Positions 1 through 56,599 of a stretch of DNA of 64,000 bases are shown here, piece after piece. The DNA is from Notolepis coatsorum. Taxonomy: Eukaryota; Chordata; Actinopteri; Aulopiformes; Paralepididae. The notes beneath the pieces were generated by a model that saw only the letters and a program-made list of their open reading frames with translations, was not told the origin of the DNA and did no database searches. The position numbers and the translations under genes were made by a program. Position 1 is the first letter of the stretch. The number at the start of each line of letters is the position of its first letter. The DNA lies in contig OZ020601.1 of NCBI GenBank assembly GCA_963971535.1, positions 18,230,767 to 18,294,766 of the forward strand, written 5' to 3'.

Positions 1-180
1 CGCTCTGACTCCGACCCGTTGAAAGACAACACGCATTCCGTGAAGACCCGCCCTACTCTGCTCTGATTCGCAGACTGTGGGTGGGGGGGGGGATGCTGAC
101 GGGACGCTGAATATGATTGGACCAAAGCAGTAGACAGACACAGACAGTTGGAGCAGTGCAGAGGAGATAGCAGAGAATTT
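1..180. mobile_element. DNA-transposon fragment, same family as 54444-55098
   Basis: Bases 40-92 and the GATTGGACCAAAGCAG block near 114-129 recur almost unchanged at about 54636-54706 inside the TTA-flanked element. Only part of the element is in the window. Confidence 0.55.
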
Positions 181-299
181 TGAGGATACCTGCTATACGC
201 ACTGATGACAGGATATATTTCCTTCTACTTGGTATCACTCCGGAATCACGTTTCAACCACTAACGTTGCTGCCATGAGCCTGCGCTATGGTAGCCTACA

Positions 300-475
300 A
301 GTGATGAAATAAATAAAACGCCCAACTCGCGCAACGACTCGGCAACAAGTTGCGCGCGGCGGCGCGGGCCGCATTAACACTACACTTTGATGTCAAGTAG
401 GGGGCCGCAAAATATCATCCAGCGGGCCGCAATTGGCCCGCGGGCCGCGAGTTTGAGACCCCTGGCTTAATGGGA
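300..475. mobile_element. hAT-like MITE fragment (right end)
   Basis: GC-rich sequence with repeated GGGCCGC blocks ending GAGTTTGAGACCCCTG, the typical right terminus of a common fish hAT-type MITE. No left terminus or target duplication was found. Confidence 0.4.
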
Positions 476-612
476 TGAATAATCGAATGAGTTCAACTCT
501 TTCAGAATAAGTATAAAAACAAGCCCAAAGAGTATCTAATTGATACGAATTAATAGATACTTATGAGGATATCTGTACTGTATGTGCTTAGGTATCATGT
601 ACTATATAAATA

Positions 613-670
613 CATGGTTCCCAAAGTTTTCAAGGCGCGACCCCCGAAATAACGTGTCAGAGAGGCTTGG
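613..670. mobile_element. Fragment of the 14214-14714 hAT MITE family
   Basis: GGTTCCCAAAGTTTTCAAGG and the following GACCC..GTCAGAGAG resemble the left end of the complete MITE at 14214. The right end is absent. Confidence 0.45.
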
Positions 671-1126
671 AGGGAGGCTTGCAGTTTCACTATTAATCAG
701 GTTTTAATCTGTTTCGGACATCATCCATACATGCATTGAATTGATTAACCTTTGGTTTATACCAGTGACACCTCATGTTCATCATCAGATAACAGTGCTT
801 GAACAGATAAATGCATTTTCTCAAATTCATTCATCAAAACGTCAAAGGCTCATTCAATTGATCAAGTCACGTCACATCATCAAATCCGTCAAACAGCACA
901 TCTCATATATTTTAAACCCAGTTACAATATCACAATAACGTGTGAGTGACAGTGATACATACAATTCAACAATCCACAGATTCAGATTCCTCGTAATTCA
1001 CATCACAATCCATGCATAAAGACGCTTCAGTTTATGCTTGAATGAAACACAATCCGGGCGCTCCGTTAAGCAAATACACACAGCGAAGAATATGAAACGA
1101 ATCAGAGCCATCTCTGTTTCATTTAG

Positions 1127-1935
1127 GGATGTCCCGATCCGATCACGTGATCGGGATCGGGGGCCGATCACATGATTTTCAGAAGATTGGGATCGGGAAA
1201 AAAAATCTGGAGTAAAACAATTTTTATTAATTTTTTATTTTATTCAACAAACATGACCATGTTCACGTCTTAAACTCATACTGAGGCCTTAGTTTTGGTT
1301 TTAAATTACATATCATCATTAATTTATTTATTGTCGCAGAGCAGAAGAATTTGCCAAAACAAACGCCATTTCCTTTGATTTACACCGTCGCACGACAGTG
1401 ACGTATGCCGAAAATAGCAGACCTCACAACACGTTGCTCAACACAGGTCCGCAACACAGGTCCACCTGGACTCAGAGCAGCTAGACAAAAGTTTGGAAGA
1501 ACAGAGCTGCGTTCAACATGACCAATCTAATACGTCACGTTATGTGACTAGAGCGAGCAAAGGAATGGGGGACTCGGCGGCTGGTGCTTTGCGAAACAGC
1601 TGTATTGATTGCAATGCCTCGCTTGAATGAAGAACGTTCACCTGGATAACATCAACATTCGCTTTGTGAGGATTGTCAGCGTTTCAGACCAAAATGGAGC
1701 AAATCATTACGTAAGTCGAACACTGTGAATGTATACTAATGTGCAAACAGATTGAAACTTTGAATATTTCTCGTATGAAGGACATTCTCAGGGGCTCAGA
1801 GTGAATGTAATGTCAGCCGCCACGCTCGACTGGGGCTATTGAGGCAACAGAGGGGCTTGTCTTGCTTCGCCAGTTTCTGACAAAAATGCGTCAAATTGGT
1901 TACTAATGTGAAAGATCGGATCGGGAAAGAAACAC
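1127..1935. mobile_element. hAT-like element, left end AGGGATGTCCCGATCCGATC, right end degraded
   Basis: The left terminus with GATCGGGATCGG repeats is typical of a widespread fish hAT family. Near 1914-1928 the inverted GATCGGATCGGG reappears, but the expected GGGACATCCCT end is lost. No transposase is readable. Confidence 0.5.
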
Positions 1936-2715
1936 TTGGGGGAAGAAGACACTAGAACAAATACAATAATCAACAATACCGGAACAAAGACTAAACTAAT
2001 ACAACACACAGAATCAAAATACCAACACAGGGAAAACCTAAACAGACAACACTTCTAACAAATAACCGAATTGTAACAACAGTAGATTTCTAATGCAATC
2101 AGCGAGCATCTTCACCGACACCAGATGGCGCTATAACACCACCATCACCACCATCAGGGACAACCTCCTATTGTCCCTACTGTCAATGTGGGGTTGCCTC
2201 TCCCAACCTTGTACAGGTCTGGGAGTGTAACAACGTGCATTATTTAGGACAAAGTAAATATTATCAGCATTTTAGGTCTATTATTTTACATTTCAAAAGC
2301 CCCCTCTAGAAAAACGAAGCACAAAAACATAATTCAGAATGGTATAATGGGATCTAGACTGAGAATTATTTCAGGAAGGGAGCTGGCATTTCTTTGCGAG
2401 GGCGTGGCCATGCAGGTTATCCAGCTAACTGAACTAAACCGTGTGAACCCTGCCCTCGACCAGGTTCAAACTTTTTGATCTGTTGCCATAGTGATTTAGA
2501 CAATCGCGCATCTGGGAACCGACAGGTCTAGCTTAAGTCAAGTTATCCTGAAAATTATCCGGCTAACTCAGTTAGCCAGGTACGAGGAACAGGGCCCTGG
2601 CCAAGAATAGCAGCAACACAACGTTTCAAAATAAACACAGAACACATCTACACACAGGTTGACATCTAGACAGGGTGTTGTGACGTCAGAGCCTTGGATT
2701 TGATTTGACAGCTTG
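1936..2715. other. Non-coding, no identified feature
   Basis: Contains a GC-richer patch (2100-2240, with CACCATCACCACCATCA) that may be part of a mobile element, but no termini, frame or RNA gene could be supported. Confidence 0.3.
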
Positions 2716-2721
2716 ACAATA

Positions 2722-2872
2722 ATACTATACTGCTATAGGCTACTACTATACTACTATACCACTATACTATACTATACTATACTGCTATACTACTATACCA
2801 CTATTATTATACTATAATATACTATACTACTATACTATAATATACTGCTATACTACTATACCACTATACTAT
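2722..2872. repeat. TATAC/ACTATAC simple repeat
   Basis: Irregular array of ACTATAC and ACTACTATAC words; a second short patch lies at 3307-3355 inside LINE debris. Confidence 0.7.
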
Positions 2873-3009
2873 TTTTTTATGTTACCTGGGAGTTCTTGAG
2901 TCTTTGCTCAATACATTATCTGTGCCAGTTTAAATTTGAATAAGTCCATTAGCTTTAAGGCATTTTACTGAACAAGTTATTTGTATGATCCCGAAATCTG
3001 ACCTTGTGT

Positions 3010-3300
3010 ACAATTCTCTTCTTTAAAGTGCTTGTATGCATTCCCCCATATCTCCACACAGTAACTCAAATATGGTAAGACAACAATACAAAGTATACAA
3101 CATCCTCTGTTCCAGAATATGTTTTGCACAATACTGCAATACTCCTTGCTACTTTGGTTCTAACATATCTTACATGAGATTTCCAACAGAATTGACTGTC
3201 ATTACTCCTAAAAATTTGATCTCATATACTTGTTCAATATTGACATTTTCTATTTTCACTTGCACATGTGTACCTATTTTGCATTTTCCAAAGACCACCA
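3010..3300 (-). pseudogene. LINE reverse transcriptase C-terminal fragment
   Basis: Read on the minus strand this gives FGKCKIGTHVQVKIEN, then NIEQVYEIKFLGVMT and ILEQRML, the region of a CR1/L2-type ORF2 just after the polymerase core (the ..KFLGV.. block). It is interrupted by stops and truncated at both ends. Confidence 0.55.
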
Positions 3301-3739
3301 GTCTTGTATACTATACTATATTATACTATACTACTATAATATACAACTATACTAATATTTCTATTTCACTGCTTGGTTCTATTTGTATTATATGTCCTTC
3401 CCTGTCACCTCCCCCACCTTTAGGGTTGGGGTCCTGTTTTTGGAACTGGTTTCAAAATGAGTAAAATACCCCAGATTAAATAAGCTCTGAGTCCCAACAA
3501 ACTCCCCTCGTCCTCAACCCCAGTCTTTTATTAATATTCTATAATTTTGTTGTGTTACTTACAACATTGTTGAAAGAATATTATGTTACTGCACTGAGTG
3601 TAATAAAAGCAATATACATTATTTACCTAAGAAAAAACTACCATCAAAAGATTCTATATGGATTTGAAAGGAGTTCGATTTGATTAGCAGATTCGATTCA
3701 GGATTCACATTCGATAAAATGCTTTCAAACCACAAACCT

Positions 3740-4270
3740 CTACCCACTTCACACTCCCTCTTCCTCTCATCCCCACCCTGCTTCCTCTCATCCCCACCTC
3801 CTTCCTCCTCATCCCCACCCTCCTTCCTCTCATCCCCACCCTCCTCCCTCTCATCCCCACCCTACTCATCCCCACCCTCCTTCCTCTCATCCCCACCCTA
3901 CTCATCCCCACCCTCCTCCCTCTCATCCCCACCCTCCTTCCTCTCATCCCCCCTCCTCCCTCTCATCCCCACCCTCCGTCCTCTCATCCCCACCCTCCTT
4001 CCTCTCATCCCCACCTCCTTCCTTCCTCTCATCCCCACCCTCCGTATACCCACCCGCCGTCTTCTCATCCCCACCCTCCTCCCTCTCATCCCCACCTCCT
4101 TCCTCTCATCCCCACCCTCCTCCCTCTCATCCCCACCCTCCTTCCTCTCATCCCCACCTCCTTCCTTCCTCTCATCCCCACCCTCCTCCCTCTCATCCCC
4201 ACCCTCCTTCCTTCCTCTCATCCCCACCCTCCACCCTCCTCATCCCCACGCTCCCCCTTCTCATCCCCAC
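3740..4270. repeat. Pyrimidine-rich minisatellite, unit about 15-21 bp
   Basis: About 30 imperfect units of CCTCATCCCCACCCTCCTTC type. Apparent long frames on both strands here are products of the repeat, not genes. Confidence 0.85.
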
Positions 4271-4679
4271 TGTTACGTTCAATCCTACAATATGGCTCGT
4301 TTAGGCCTTGCACGTAAAGTGGTGGACACAGGACAAGACAGGAGTCATCAAAAATAACAATATTTATTTGGACAGCTAATTTAATGAACAGAAAAGATGG
4401 GGAACTGGGTGCTCCAGACATGAATAAAGAAAAGCACATGGTCAAAAGTTTAAGTAGCAAAAATGGACAAACAGCAAAAAGGCCAAAATGGTGAAAAGGC
4501 AGTGTGAGCACAAAATTAGGTCTTCAGGTTGCGTGTAGCTTAATCCCAGCGGAAGAGTGCGTCGCGTTTCTCTGATTGGCCATGACGCCCATGTGACCGC
4601 GGCAGCGCGAGAGAGCGGCAGTGCGGAAATAGGCTGCATCCTCCACGTCATGAAAGACAGACAGGCATTCTCTGTGACA
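4271..4679. other. Non-coding, possible mobile-element remnant
   Basis: Follows the minisatellite. Contains TGTTACGTTCAATCC and an AACAATATTTATTTGGACAG stretch that look element-derived, but no terminus or frame is supported. Confidence 0.3.
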
Positions 4680-4750
4680 AACCCTAACCTTAACCAACTC
4701 CTAAATAATGCCTAACCTTAACCCTCCCTAACCTTAACTTAACCCTAACC
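4680..4750. repeat. CCCTAACC/CTTAACC-rich repeat, left part
   Basis: Tandem ACCCTAACCTTAACCAACTC-type words. The array is interrupted by the hAT element and resumes at 6997-7190. It is telomere-like in words only; the units are 30-40 bp and diverged. Confidence 0.7.
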
Positions 4751-6996
4751 CAGTGGCGAATCCTTATGGAAGCCAACGGAAGCCAGGCCTCCCTATTAAA
4801 ATATGAAATAATATCAAATATGAAATATGAAAAAAAAAATATATATATATATATATTTAAATATATAATTTTTTTTTAATATAGTTTACATTCTTTTTCA
4901 TCTGTGCATCTGTGTTATAATTTTTTTTTTTTTTTTAATGTCTCCCTCTTCTCCTTCTCACTCCCTCTAACACACTGTCAGACTCACTGTGCTCACTGCA
5001 GCTATAGAGGAGAGGAGGCAGGGGGTAGGTCTCTTTCTCCAGCCTCAACCATGTGATTCATGTATGTAGAGTCCAAAACCGATCCTAGCCAATCAGATTC
5101 GAGCTGACTGCCACACCTTAAAAGTTTAAAACGGGGCTGTGAGCAGAATCATGAGTGTGGCATCCCCTCTGCACACCTCCCCTCTGCATTCTGAACATTG
5201 TATTAACCCGTGACTGCTCCCACGGGCCGAATATTGCCCCGATCCTCGCGAGATTAAATCCACAGGTACCTCTCGGCGTGCCGAAGTTTTTCCTAAATCA
5301 CTTCCGAACCATTATGTCCGATAGGGACATTCCAGGCCGGGTTTGCAATTGACAGTTGGAATAATTGGCGATCAATATGCCTATATTCTATTGAGATTGA
5401 AGATGTTGAGGATCTCTATCTCCTCGTCATCTTCCTGATCGGTTGGGGAGCGATCGCAATTTGGATTTGGATTTGCTGCCTTCAAGTAGTAGCAAGATTG
5501 GAAAATGCCCACATTGAATTGACAAAGCGGCTCGCTCAACATACAGCCGATGAACAATGTAGGGGTCAAGTAATGTTGGGGGTCGCGCAGGACATTAGGA
5601 CCGCGACAAAGAAGATGCAAGATCTGGATTAAATTAAAGCATTACAGGAATCATTGTAACCTGTTTCAACCCACCCCCCCCCCCCCCCCCCGCCACGTAA
5701 CTCAAGTCTGTGGAAGAAAAGAAGGAATGTTTCGAGGTCAATGAAAGAGGCCGAGGAGAAGAAGTCAAGATAAGACCTGGTTTATGACGTCCGTACCATC
5801 GCAACCAAGGACGGGACAGTATCTGACTGTCTGAAGATAAGATGGATGGCCCCCCCCCCCCCCCCCCCCTCCCCATCCTCACGCAAACCTCCCCCCCACG
5901 AGCACGACTGGCGACGTGCACGAAAGGAGGGGCGGATCCCTCGACTGCCTCACACGCCCAAAACCCTAAGCCACTACCCTCTCCTTAACTCCCACCCCCC
6001 ACTCTCCGCCCTCCCTCCCATCCCCCAAATTCCCTCCCCCGAGGGTGCTTCCTGAAGCTCACTGACTTTCGACATAAATGAACATTGTATCAACAAATGT
6101 GCTTTGTTTTGTATTAATTTAGGGTTGTGCCATTATTATTATGCAAAGATAATAATTGTGATTAATTCTGTAATGAGTTGTGTGTTTCTAGCATCCTTGA
6201 CACCCAAGGACAACGATGGAAATAAGTCAAGAGGCTTTTACGTTACTATCCTTGACAGCAATGTAAGCTGGATTAATGATCTGTTTATGTTGTGGAGTCT
6301 AAATAAAAACCTGAAACCTGAAACCTTCCATCATCGAAAACGAGGGGAAAAGGTCGGCTTGCGACCCTGAAAATGTTGCGTGATTTTAAAAACGCTGTAT
6401 TAAGTGAGCCTATTATGGGATCCACGCGAGCTTTCTATCGTGGAAACATCTGGGCGTCCCGCAACTTTTACTCATTCACATGTAGCCCCGAAAATGCTTA
6501 GAAAAGGAAAACCGAAGGCGTGGAATAAACTCGCCGAAACGGAAAAGTGTCCCACGGGCGCGCCGTGATTCCGATCCGTGTGAAAATATTCACGGCCATA
6601 GAGGAGACCGTGGGACACCTTTTTGCAACCGAATATGTGTCTAGAATTTGCTCCCACGCGGCGCGCAAAATCGTGCAAGGAAAGATCGGACCAAAAATGA
6701 ACCAATGCTCCAGCAGTATTAATGACCCTGATGTAAACAAGACAAACGTCTTTCTCTGGTCTGCATCCCCTTATACAATTGTGTGTATTGAGCCGTACTG
6801 TATTGTACCCATTCTGCAATCTGTTAAATAAATAAAAAGAAAGTTTGACTGGCCACCGAGCCATACTGTAGTGTACATGGTGACTGCTTGACTTAAAAAA
6901 AAAAAAAAAAAAAATATTAATAAAAATATTTAATCATAATTTTTTTAATACATTTTTTTTGGCTTCCCCTGTTATTTTACCCACGCGACGCCACTG
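4751..6996. mobile_element. hAT-type non-autonomous transposon, 2246 bp, with 8-bp TSD CCCTAACC
   Basis: Begins CAGTGGCG and ends CGCCACTG, with GGAAGCC/GGCTTCC subterminal words. It is flanked on both sides by CCCTAACC (4743-4750 and 6997-7004), a perfect 8-bp duplication as expected for hAT. The inside is a patchwork: AT-rich ends, poly(C) tracts at 5675-5690 and 5851-5869, and a LINE 3' tail at 6720. No transposase frame is recognisable. A lone right end of the same family lies near 56840-56896. Confidence 0.8.
6715..6838 (+). mobile_element. LINE 3'-end fragment
   Basis: Shares CCCTGATGTAAACAAGAC, TCTGCATCCCCTTA and TGTACCCATTCTGCAATCTG with copies at 34690-34805 and 62489-62595 and, inverted, 22950-23080. 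It lies inside the hAT element. Confidence 0.7.
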
Positions 6997-7190
6997 CCCT
7001 AACCTTAACCAACTCTGAAATAATGCCTAACCTTAACTTAACCCTAACCTTAACCAACTCCGAAAGAATGCCTAACCTTAACCCTCCCTAACCTTAACTT
7101 AACCCTAACCTTAACCAACTCCGAAATAATGCCTAACCTTAACTTAACCCTAACCTTAACCAACTCCGAAAGAATGCCTAAACTTAACCA
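6997..7190. repeat. CCCTAACC-rich repeat, right part
   Basis: Continuation of the 4680-4750 array: alternating AACCTTAACCAACTCCGAAA and ATGCCTAACCTTAAC words in at least five imperfect units. Confidence 0.75.
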
Positions 7191-7785
7191 GCGGAAGAAT
7201 GCATGTTTATAGCGAGAGATGATAGCCGTAAAAAAGAAGATTTTTTTTTAAGTGATTCGAACTTGTGACCAACCGCACCGCAGGCTCCACAGCACGGCGG
7301 CATACCAGTTGAGCTAAGCGTCGAATGAAAAACATTGGGGATTACGGCTACATAATGCCGCAAGCTCTGCTGCTCCGCTCTGCTGCTCCGCTCTGCCGCT
7401 CCGCTCTGCGGCTGCCGCGGGGCGTGTCGCAGCCAATCAGGGAAAACGCGGAAGCGCGTGGCAGCACTCTTCGGCTCCAATTAAAGAATAGGCCTTCAGC
7501 GCAGGCCTCTGGAGAACCAGTGATGAGTGACAGCTGCGAGAGAGAGAACGAACAGCTGCAGCCTCCACTCTGCTCTGCTCTTGTAGGGCGTGGTGCCTCA
7601 TCACCACACCTGTGTTAATTAGAGAAGCGGCCATTTTAACTACAAGCAAAAACAAAGGAAGAGTGTGTCAATCAAACCACCCATTAGTGACAACACACTA
7701 CTACCACAATGTGAATATGCACCACAGACAGTAAGTATCCCTCCACCATGTGAAAGTAATACGTAACACCCACCCTCCTTCCCAG
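7191..7785. other. Intron segment upstream of DRC7 window exon 1
   Basis: Contains a short GCTCTGCTGCTCC tandem patch (7360-7410) and GC-rich, probably transposon-derived sequence. No splice-bounded DRC7 exon was recognised. Confidence 0.4.
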
Positions 7786-52943
<45,158 letters not shown>

Positions 52944-53375
52944 ACCAATCAGAGCTTCTCCTCTTAATGTCATCAGCTGTCTCTCTATCCAACAAGCGTT
53001 TCTTCATGTGTTCCGTTTTGACATTTTAAAACCAACTCAAATGGCTGCTTCGTTTACTTTGCTTCTTTTTAGCCCGGTCGCGATAATCTTTAAGCTGCCT
53101 TTTACTTAGCGTCGTCAGATGAATTGTTTACCATTGAACGATAGCTTCAAGACATGTGCAATTAATGCCTTTTTTGCCTGTTTATTGTTTATTGTTTAAA
53201 CTGTACTTTAGAGGACATCTGTCAATGTTTCACCATATTGTCTTTGGTATCATTTTAAAGGGGACTATGTCATCTTTCATTCAAGCTAAGATGTGAATCT
53301 TTCTGACCAATAAGGATTCAGGAAATTTATAATATGCCTATACTATTTCTTGTCAGGGGTGATTGTGAGCCTTAA

Positions 53376-53994
53376 AGGGGAACTCCACTATTTTGGGAAA
53401 TTAGCTTATTTAACATCTTCCCTGGAGTTAGACAAGAAGATACATACCTTTTTTGTCTCTGTGCGTGCATTTTAGCTTTGGGAATAGACGCTCCGTTAGC
53501 ATAGCTTAGCTTCATCACTGGAAGTGAGGCAGGACAGTAGCCTTACAGTGCCTTACAGTGTATTGCAAGGTCTGACATTGACCAAATTTGATATGCATGA
53601 CCTTGGTGGGCTCTAGGTCAACTCCTGAAAAGGGGGTCAATGTCAGACCTTGCAATCAAAAGTTAGGGGGCGCACTGAAATTATGGCAAGGGTTATTAGC
53701 CCCCTAACTTTTGATTGCAAAGTCTGACATTGACCCCCTTTGCAGGAGTTGACCTAGAGCCCACCAAGGTCATGCATATCAAGTTTGGTCAATGTCAGAC
53801 CTTGCAATACACTGTAAGGCACTGTAAGGCTACTGTCCTGCCTCACTTCCAGTGATGAAGCTAAGCTATGCTAACGGAGCGTCTATTCCCAAAGCTAAAA
53901 TGCACGCACAGAGACAAAAAAGGTATGTATCTTCTTGTCTAACTCCAGGGAAGATGTTAAATAAGCTAATTTCCCAAAATAGTGGAGTTATCCT
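53376..53994. mobile_element. Palindromic MITE, 619 bp, TTAA target
   Basis: TTAA at 53372-53375 and 53995-53998. Left end AGGGGAACTCCACTATTTTG; right end is its reverse complement with few changes. The two arms (about 53376-53680 and 53695-53994) pair over nearly their whole length, leaving a short central loop. No coding capacity. Located in the putative DRC7 3' UTR. Confidence 0.88.
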
Positions 53995-54387
53995 TTAAGA
54001 AGAGCCGTACTAGGCTCCTATTAAACTATATACAGCCACTAAGATAATGTCAAAAGTGGTCTGTCTTTATCATACATAATACAGGACATAAAGGACACCA
54101 CAATGAGATAAGGAACCACTTAGTTGTATAAACAACCTATTAAACAGAATAACATAAACTAAATTAACATTGAAAGTGAATTATACATTTAATCCCACAG
54201 TATACAGTATCGTTATTAATGGGAATAGGAATATGTCAAGATCTGATTATAGTCAGGCTATCACGATATGTGTGTACTTAAGATAGAGTTGAGATGGGTA
54301 ACCTAGTCCAGAATCACCCCATAATGTCACTCAAACTGCTCGTCTCTCTCATCCTGCAGTTTTTATACCTGTGCATGCCAGTCCATA

Positions 54388-54393
54388 AATAAA
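54388..54393 (+). promoter_or_regulatory. Candidate DRC7 poly(A) signal AATAAA
   Basis: First AATAAA that I see downstream of the DRC7 stop, about 1.45 kb after it and past the palindromic MITE 53376-53994. If used, the 3' UTR would carry the whole foldback element. A nearer non-canonical signal cannot be excluded. Confidence 0.4.
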
Positions 54394-54443
54394 GTTTTCA
54401 ATCAATTAATCAAACAATGCCGTTCGTTTGGTTACACTGACTT

Positions 54444-55098
54444 AGGCCATGTTTAGACGGAGAGAGTCTCAACAGAAACCGCATAAGTCGCCTTGCGGTC
54501 TCACTTTTAATTTTGCGTTTAGACTAGTGTTTTGGGAGGGAATTATTCGTGCAGATGAGGCTGTAAAAGTGTAGTCGACTCGAGACGACGGAGCCCCGCT
54601 ACACTGCCTCAGGTAGTTGAGACAACCAGGCGTGCTGTGAAGACCCGCCCTACTCTGTCTCTGATTCGCAGACTGTGGGTGGGGGAATGTGATTGGACCA
54701 AAGCAGAGTCACTCACAGACAGTGGCTCCAGTCACTAGATGTGATAGCCGCTGGACTGATTCTTGTGTATTTAAAAGTACTGCCAATGTAGTGATCTCCG
54801 TGGATAAAATCAGACATGCTTGTTCGCTTTGTTTACGCTTCTAGGCTACTGGCGCATGCCTGTGATGTAAGCAGTATGCGACGAGAGCCTTGAGAACCCT
54901 TTCGTCATAGTTTTATGCGGTTTGACTGTTCAGATGATAGCGCAAAGGTGTATCGTTTCTAGGATTTCCACCCAGGAAGGTGGTTTAACTTTTTTGCGGA
55001 TTCTCCCCGCAAAAACGCTGTTGCCGTATGAACAAAAGGCACATCTGAAAAAATATTTTCCCGGATTCATCCACGAGCGTTTCCGTCTAAACATGGCC
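54444..55098. mobile_element. PIF/Harbinger-type MITE candidate, TTA target, 655 bp
   Basis: Inverted ends GGCCATGTTTAGACGGA and TCCGTCTAAACATGGCC, flanked by TTA at 54441-54443 (CTTA) and 55099-55101. The inside shares the AGACCCGCCCTACTCTG block with window bases 44-60. Confidence 0.7.
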
Positions 55099-55160
55099 TT
55101 AGCCCCTTTCGTGACTGCTGATGATACAGCTGTATCATCAGCAGTCACGAAAGGGGCTAA
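55099..55160. repeat. 62-bp perfect palindrome
   Basis: Centre between 55129 and 55130 (ACAG|CTGT), 31-bp arms with no mismatch, from TTAGCCCCTTTCGTGACTGC to its reverse complement. It abuts the MITE end. Confidence 0.97.
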
Positions 55161-55574
55161 CACTGACTCTGATAACGTTAGTTAGCAAGCAAGCTAGCCT
55201 ATGCAGGCTTACCTGGCCAATGTCGGTCCTCCTGGACAGATAGATTTGTTAAATCAGAATATCCACAGTGGTGTGCTGGTCCCCAGTAGGTCCCGCCGGC
55301 CGAAAAATAAACCTCTTGAAAATGAATCTTGAAATATCTCCCATCAAAACCTAGCCGAACCAGCTAGCCATACAGTTAGCCACTTGTAGTTCTGAACATT
55401 AAAAGAGCATTGTTTCCTCCTTCCTAAATCGTATTGCCCGCGAGGCGATGACGTTGTCACGTTTCGCTTTTCATGTGATTTGATTGGAATAATAATTGAG
55501 TGCTTGGCATTCCTAACCTAGTACCAGGCTGCGACGGTGCTAGGCTTAGGAGCTAAGCCCAACCCATTTATTAA

Positions 55575-56512
55575 CACTATGGCGACCGGAGCCCCGCAGC
55601 GATTTAGGCCTCAGAGGACAGAGGATTGTAAACAAACCGATGTACTTTCTAAGAGCTTTATATATCATTTATAATATTGCTATCTGTCCATTCTCATTGT
55701 CACTTGAGTGCATAAACCGTGCCTTCATAATGGCTTAAAGAAAATAAAAATCCATCGGTTGGTTGTCATTTTATAGCGTCGTGAATATAAGGTATATTGC
55801 GCTTTTCGTCTAGGCTTTTCTGCAGGAGGCTGCAAAAAAGACTAAATGTTGGTGCCGTTATATCAAACGCCATTTCTGCTGTATATATACGAATGAAATA
55901 AAACAAACTGCGTAGCATCCGGACTATTACAGAGCATCTATGGATGAAAAGGGGGCGACGGGGAACGCCGATCAGTATTATTGATTAGCAATAGAGTGTG
56001 CATTCCGGCCAATGTCAGTAGTCTATCACGTTAGGTTATCAATGTCCAATCCAGCTGTAATTTGGGGTAATATTATCCTACCGTCAGGCCATGTGATCCC
56101 CGGCAGCATTTCCTCACCAGTCATCGGATTCTGGTAGATCGATATGCACATTGACTAATCATAAATCCCATTATTCCACGCTGAAAAAAACGTTCGGCAA
56201 GCTGATCAAAGATGGAGTATGTTCGGCTGGAATCAAGGCTCTATGATCTGCCCACAGGACTGTAAAAGCATTTTTTTTTTAATCCCATCAATGATACTGC
56301 AGTGGAGCAATGGCGCCCCTAAGCGGATCTGGCCGGTACTGCATGTTTCGAAAATCAAATATGTGTAAAGATCCTGCTAGTGGATCGGGGACCTAATAAG
56401 CGTTATAAATATGGAATAAAACAATAACAACTCGTCACGAGTATACTTGTGGCTCTGGACCACAACGCATGGAATCGAAACACGTATATACTCGTGAACG
56501 GACGCCATAGTG
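55575..56512. mobile_element. piggyBac-like non-autonomous element, 938 bp, TTAA target
   Basis: TTAA at 55571-55574 and 56513-56516. Termini CACTATGGCGACCGG and CGGACGCCATAGTG are inverted repeats. AT-rich inside, no transposase frame. Similar length and terminus type to 46513-47447. Confidence 0.85.
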
Positions 56513-56599
56513 TTAAGCTCAAATTTTATTGGCTAATAAGGAGGTAATGGACGAATAAACAAAAAAAAAACCCGGCCTAGCATCAAAAAAGCCTCCAAA

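Noticed and set aside
3680-4357. Proline/serine-rich frame of 225 codons and its antisense frames
   Set aside because: Product of the CCTCATCCCCACC minisatellite.
6472-6864. 130-codon minus frame inside the hAT element
   Set aside because: No recognisable motif; it overlaps a LINE tail and another opposite frame and looks like chance openness in transposon DNA.
4680-7190. Interstitial telomere
   Set aside because: TTAGGG-type hexamers are not in tandem; words are 30-40-bp diverged units.
54922-55185. Two opposite frames sharing the same peptide end
   Set aside because: The identity comes from the 62-bp perfect palindrome, not from duplicated genes.
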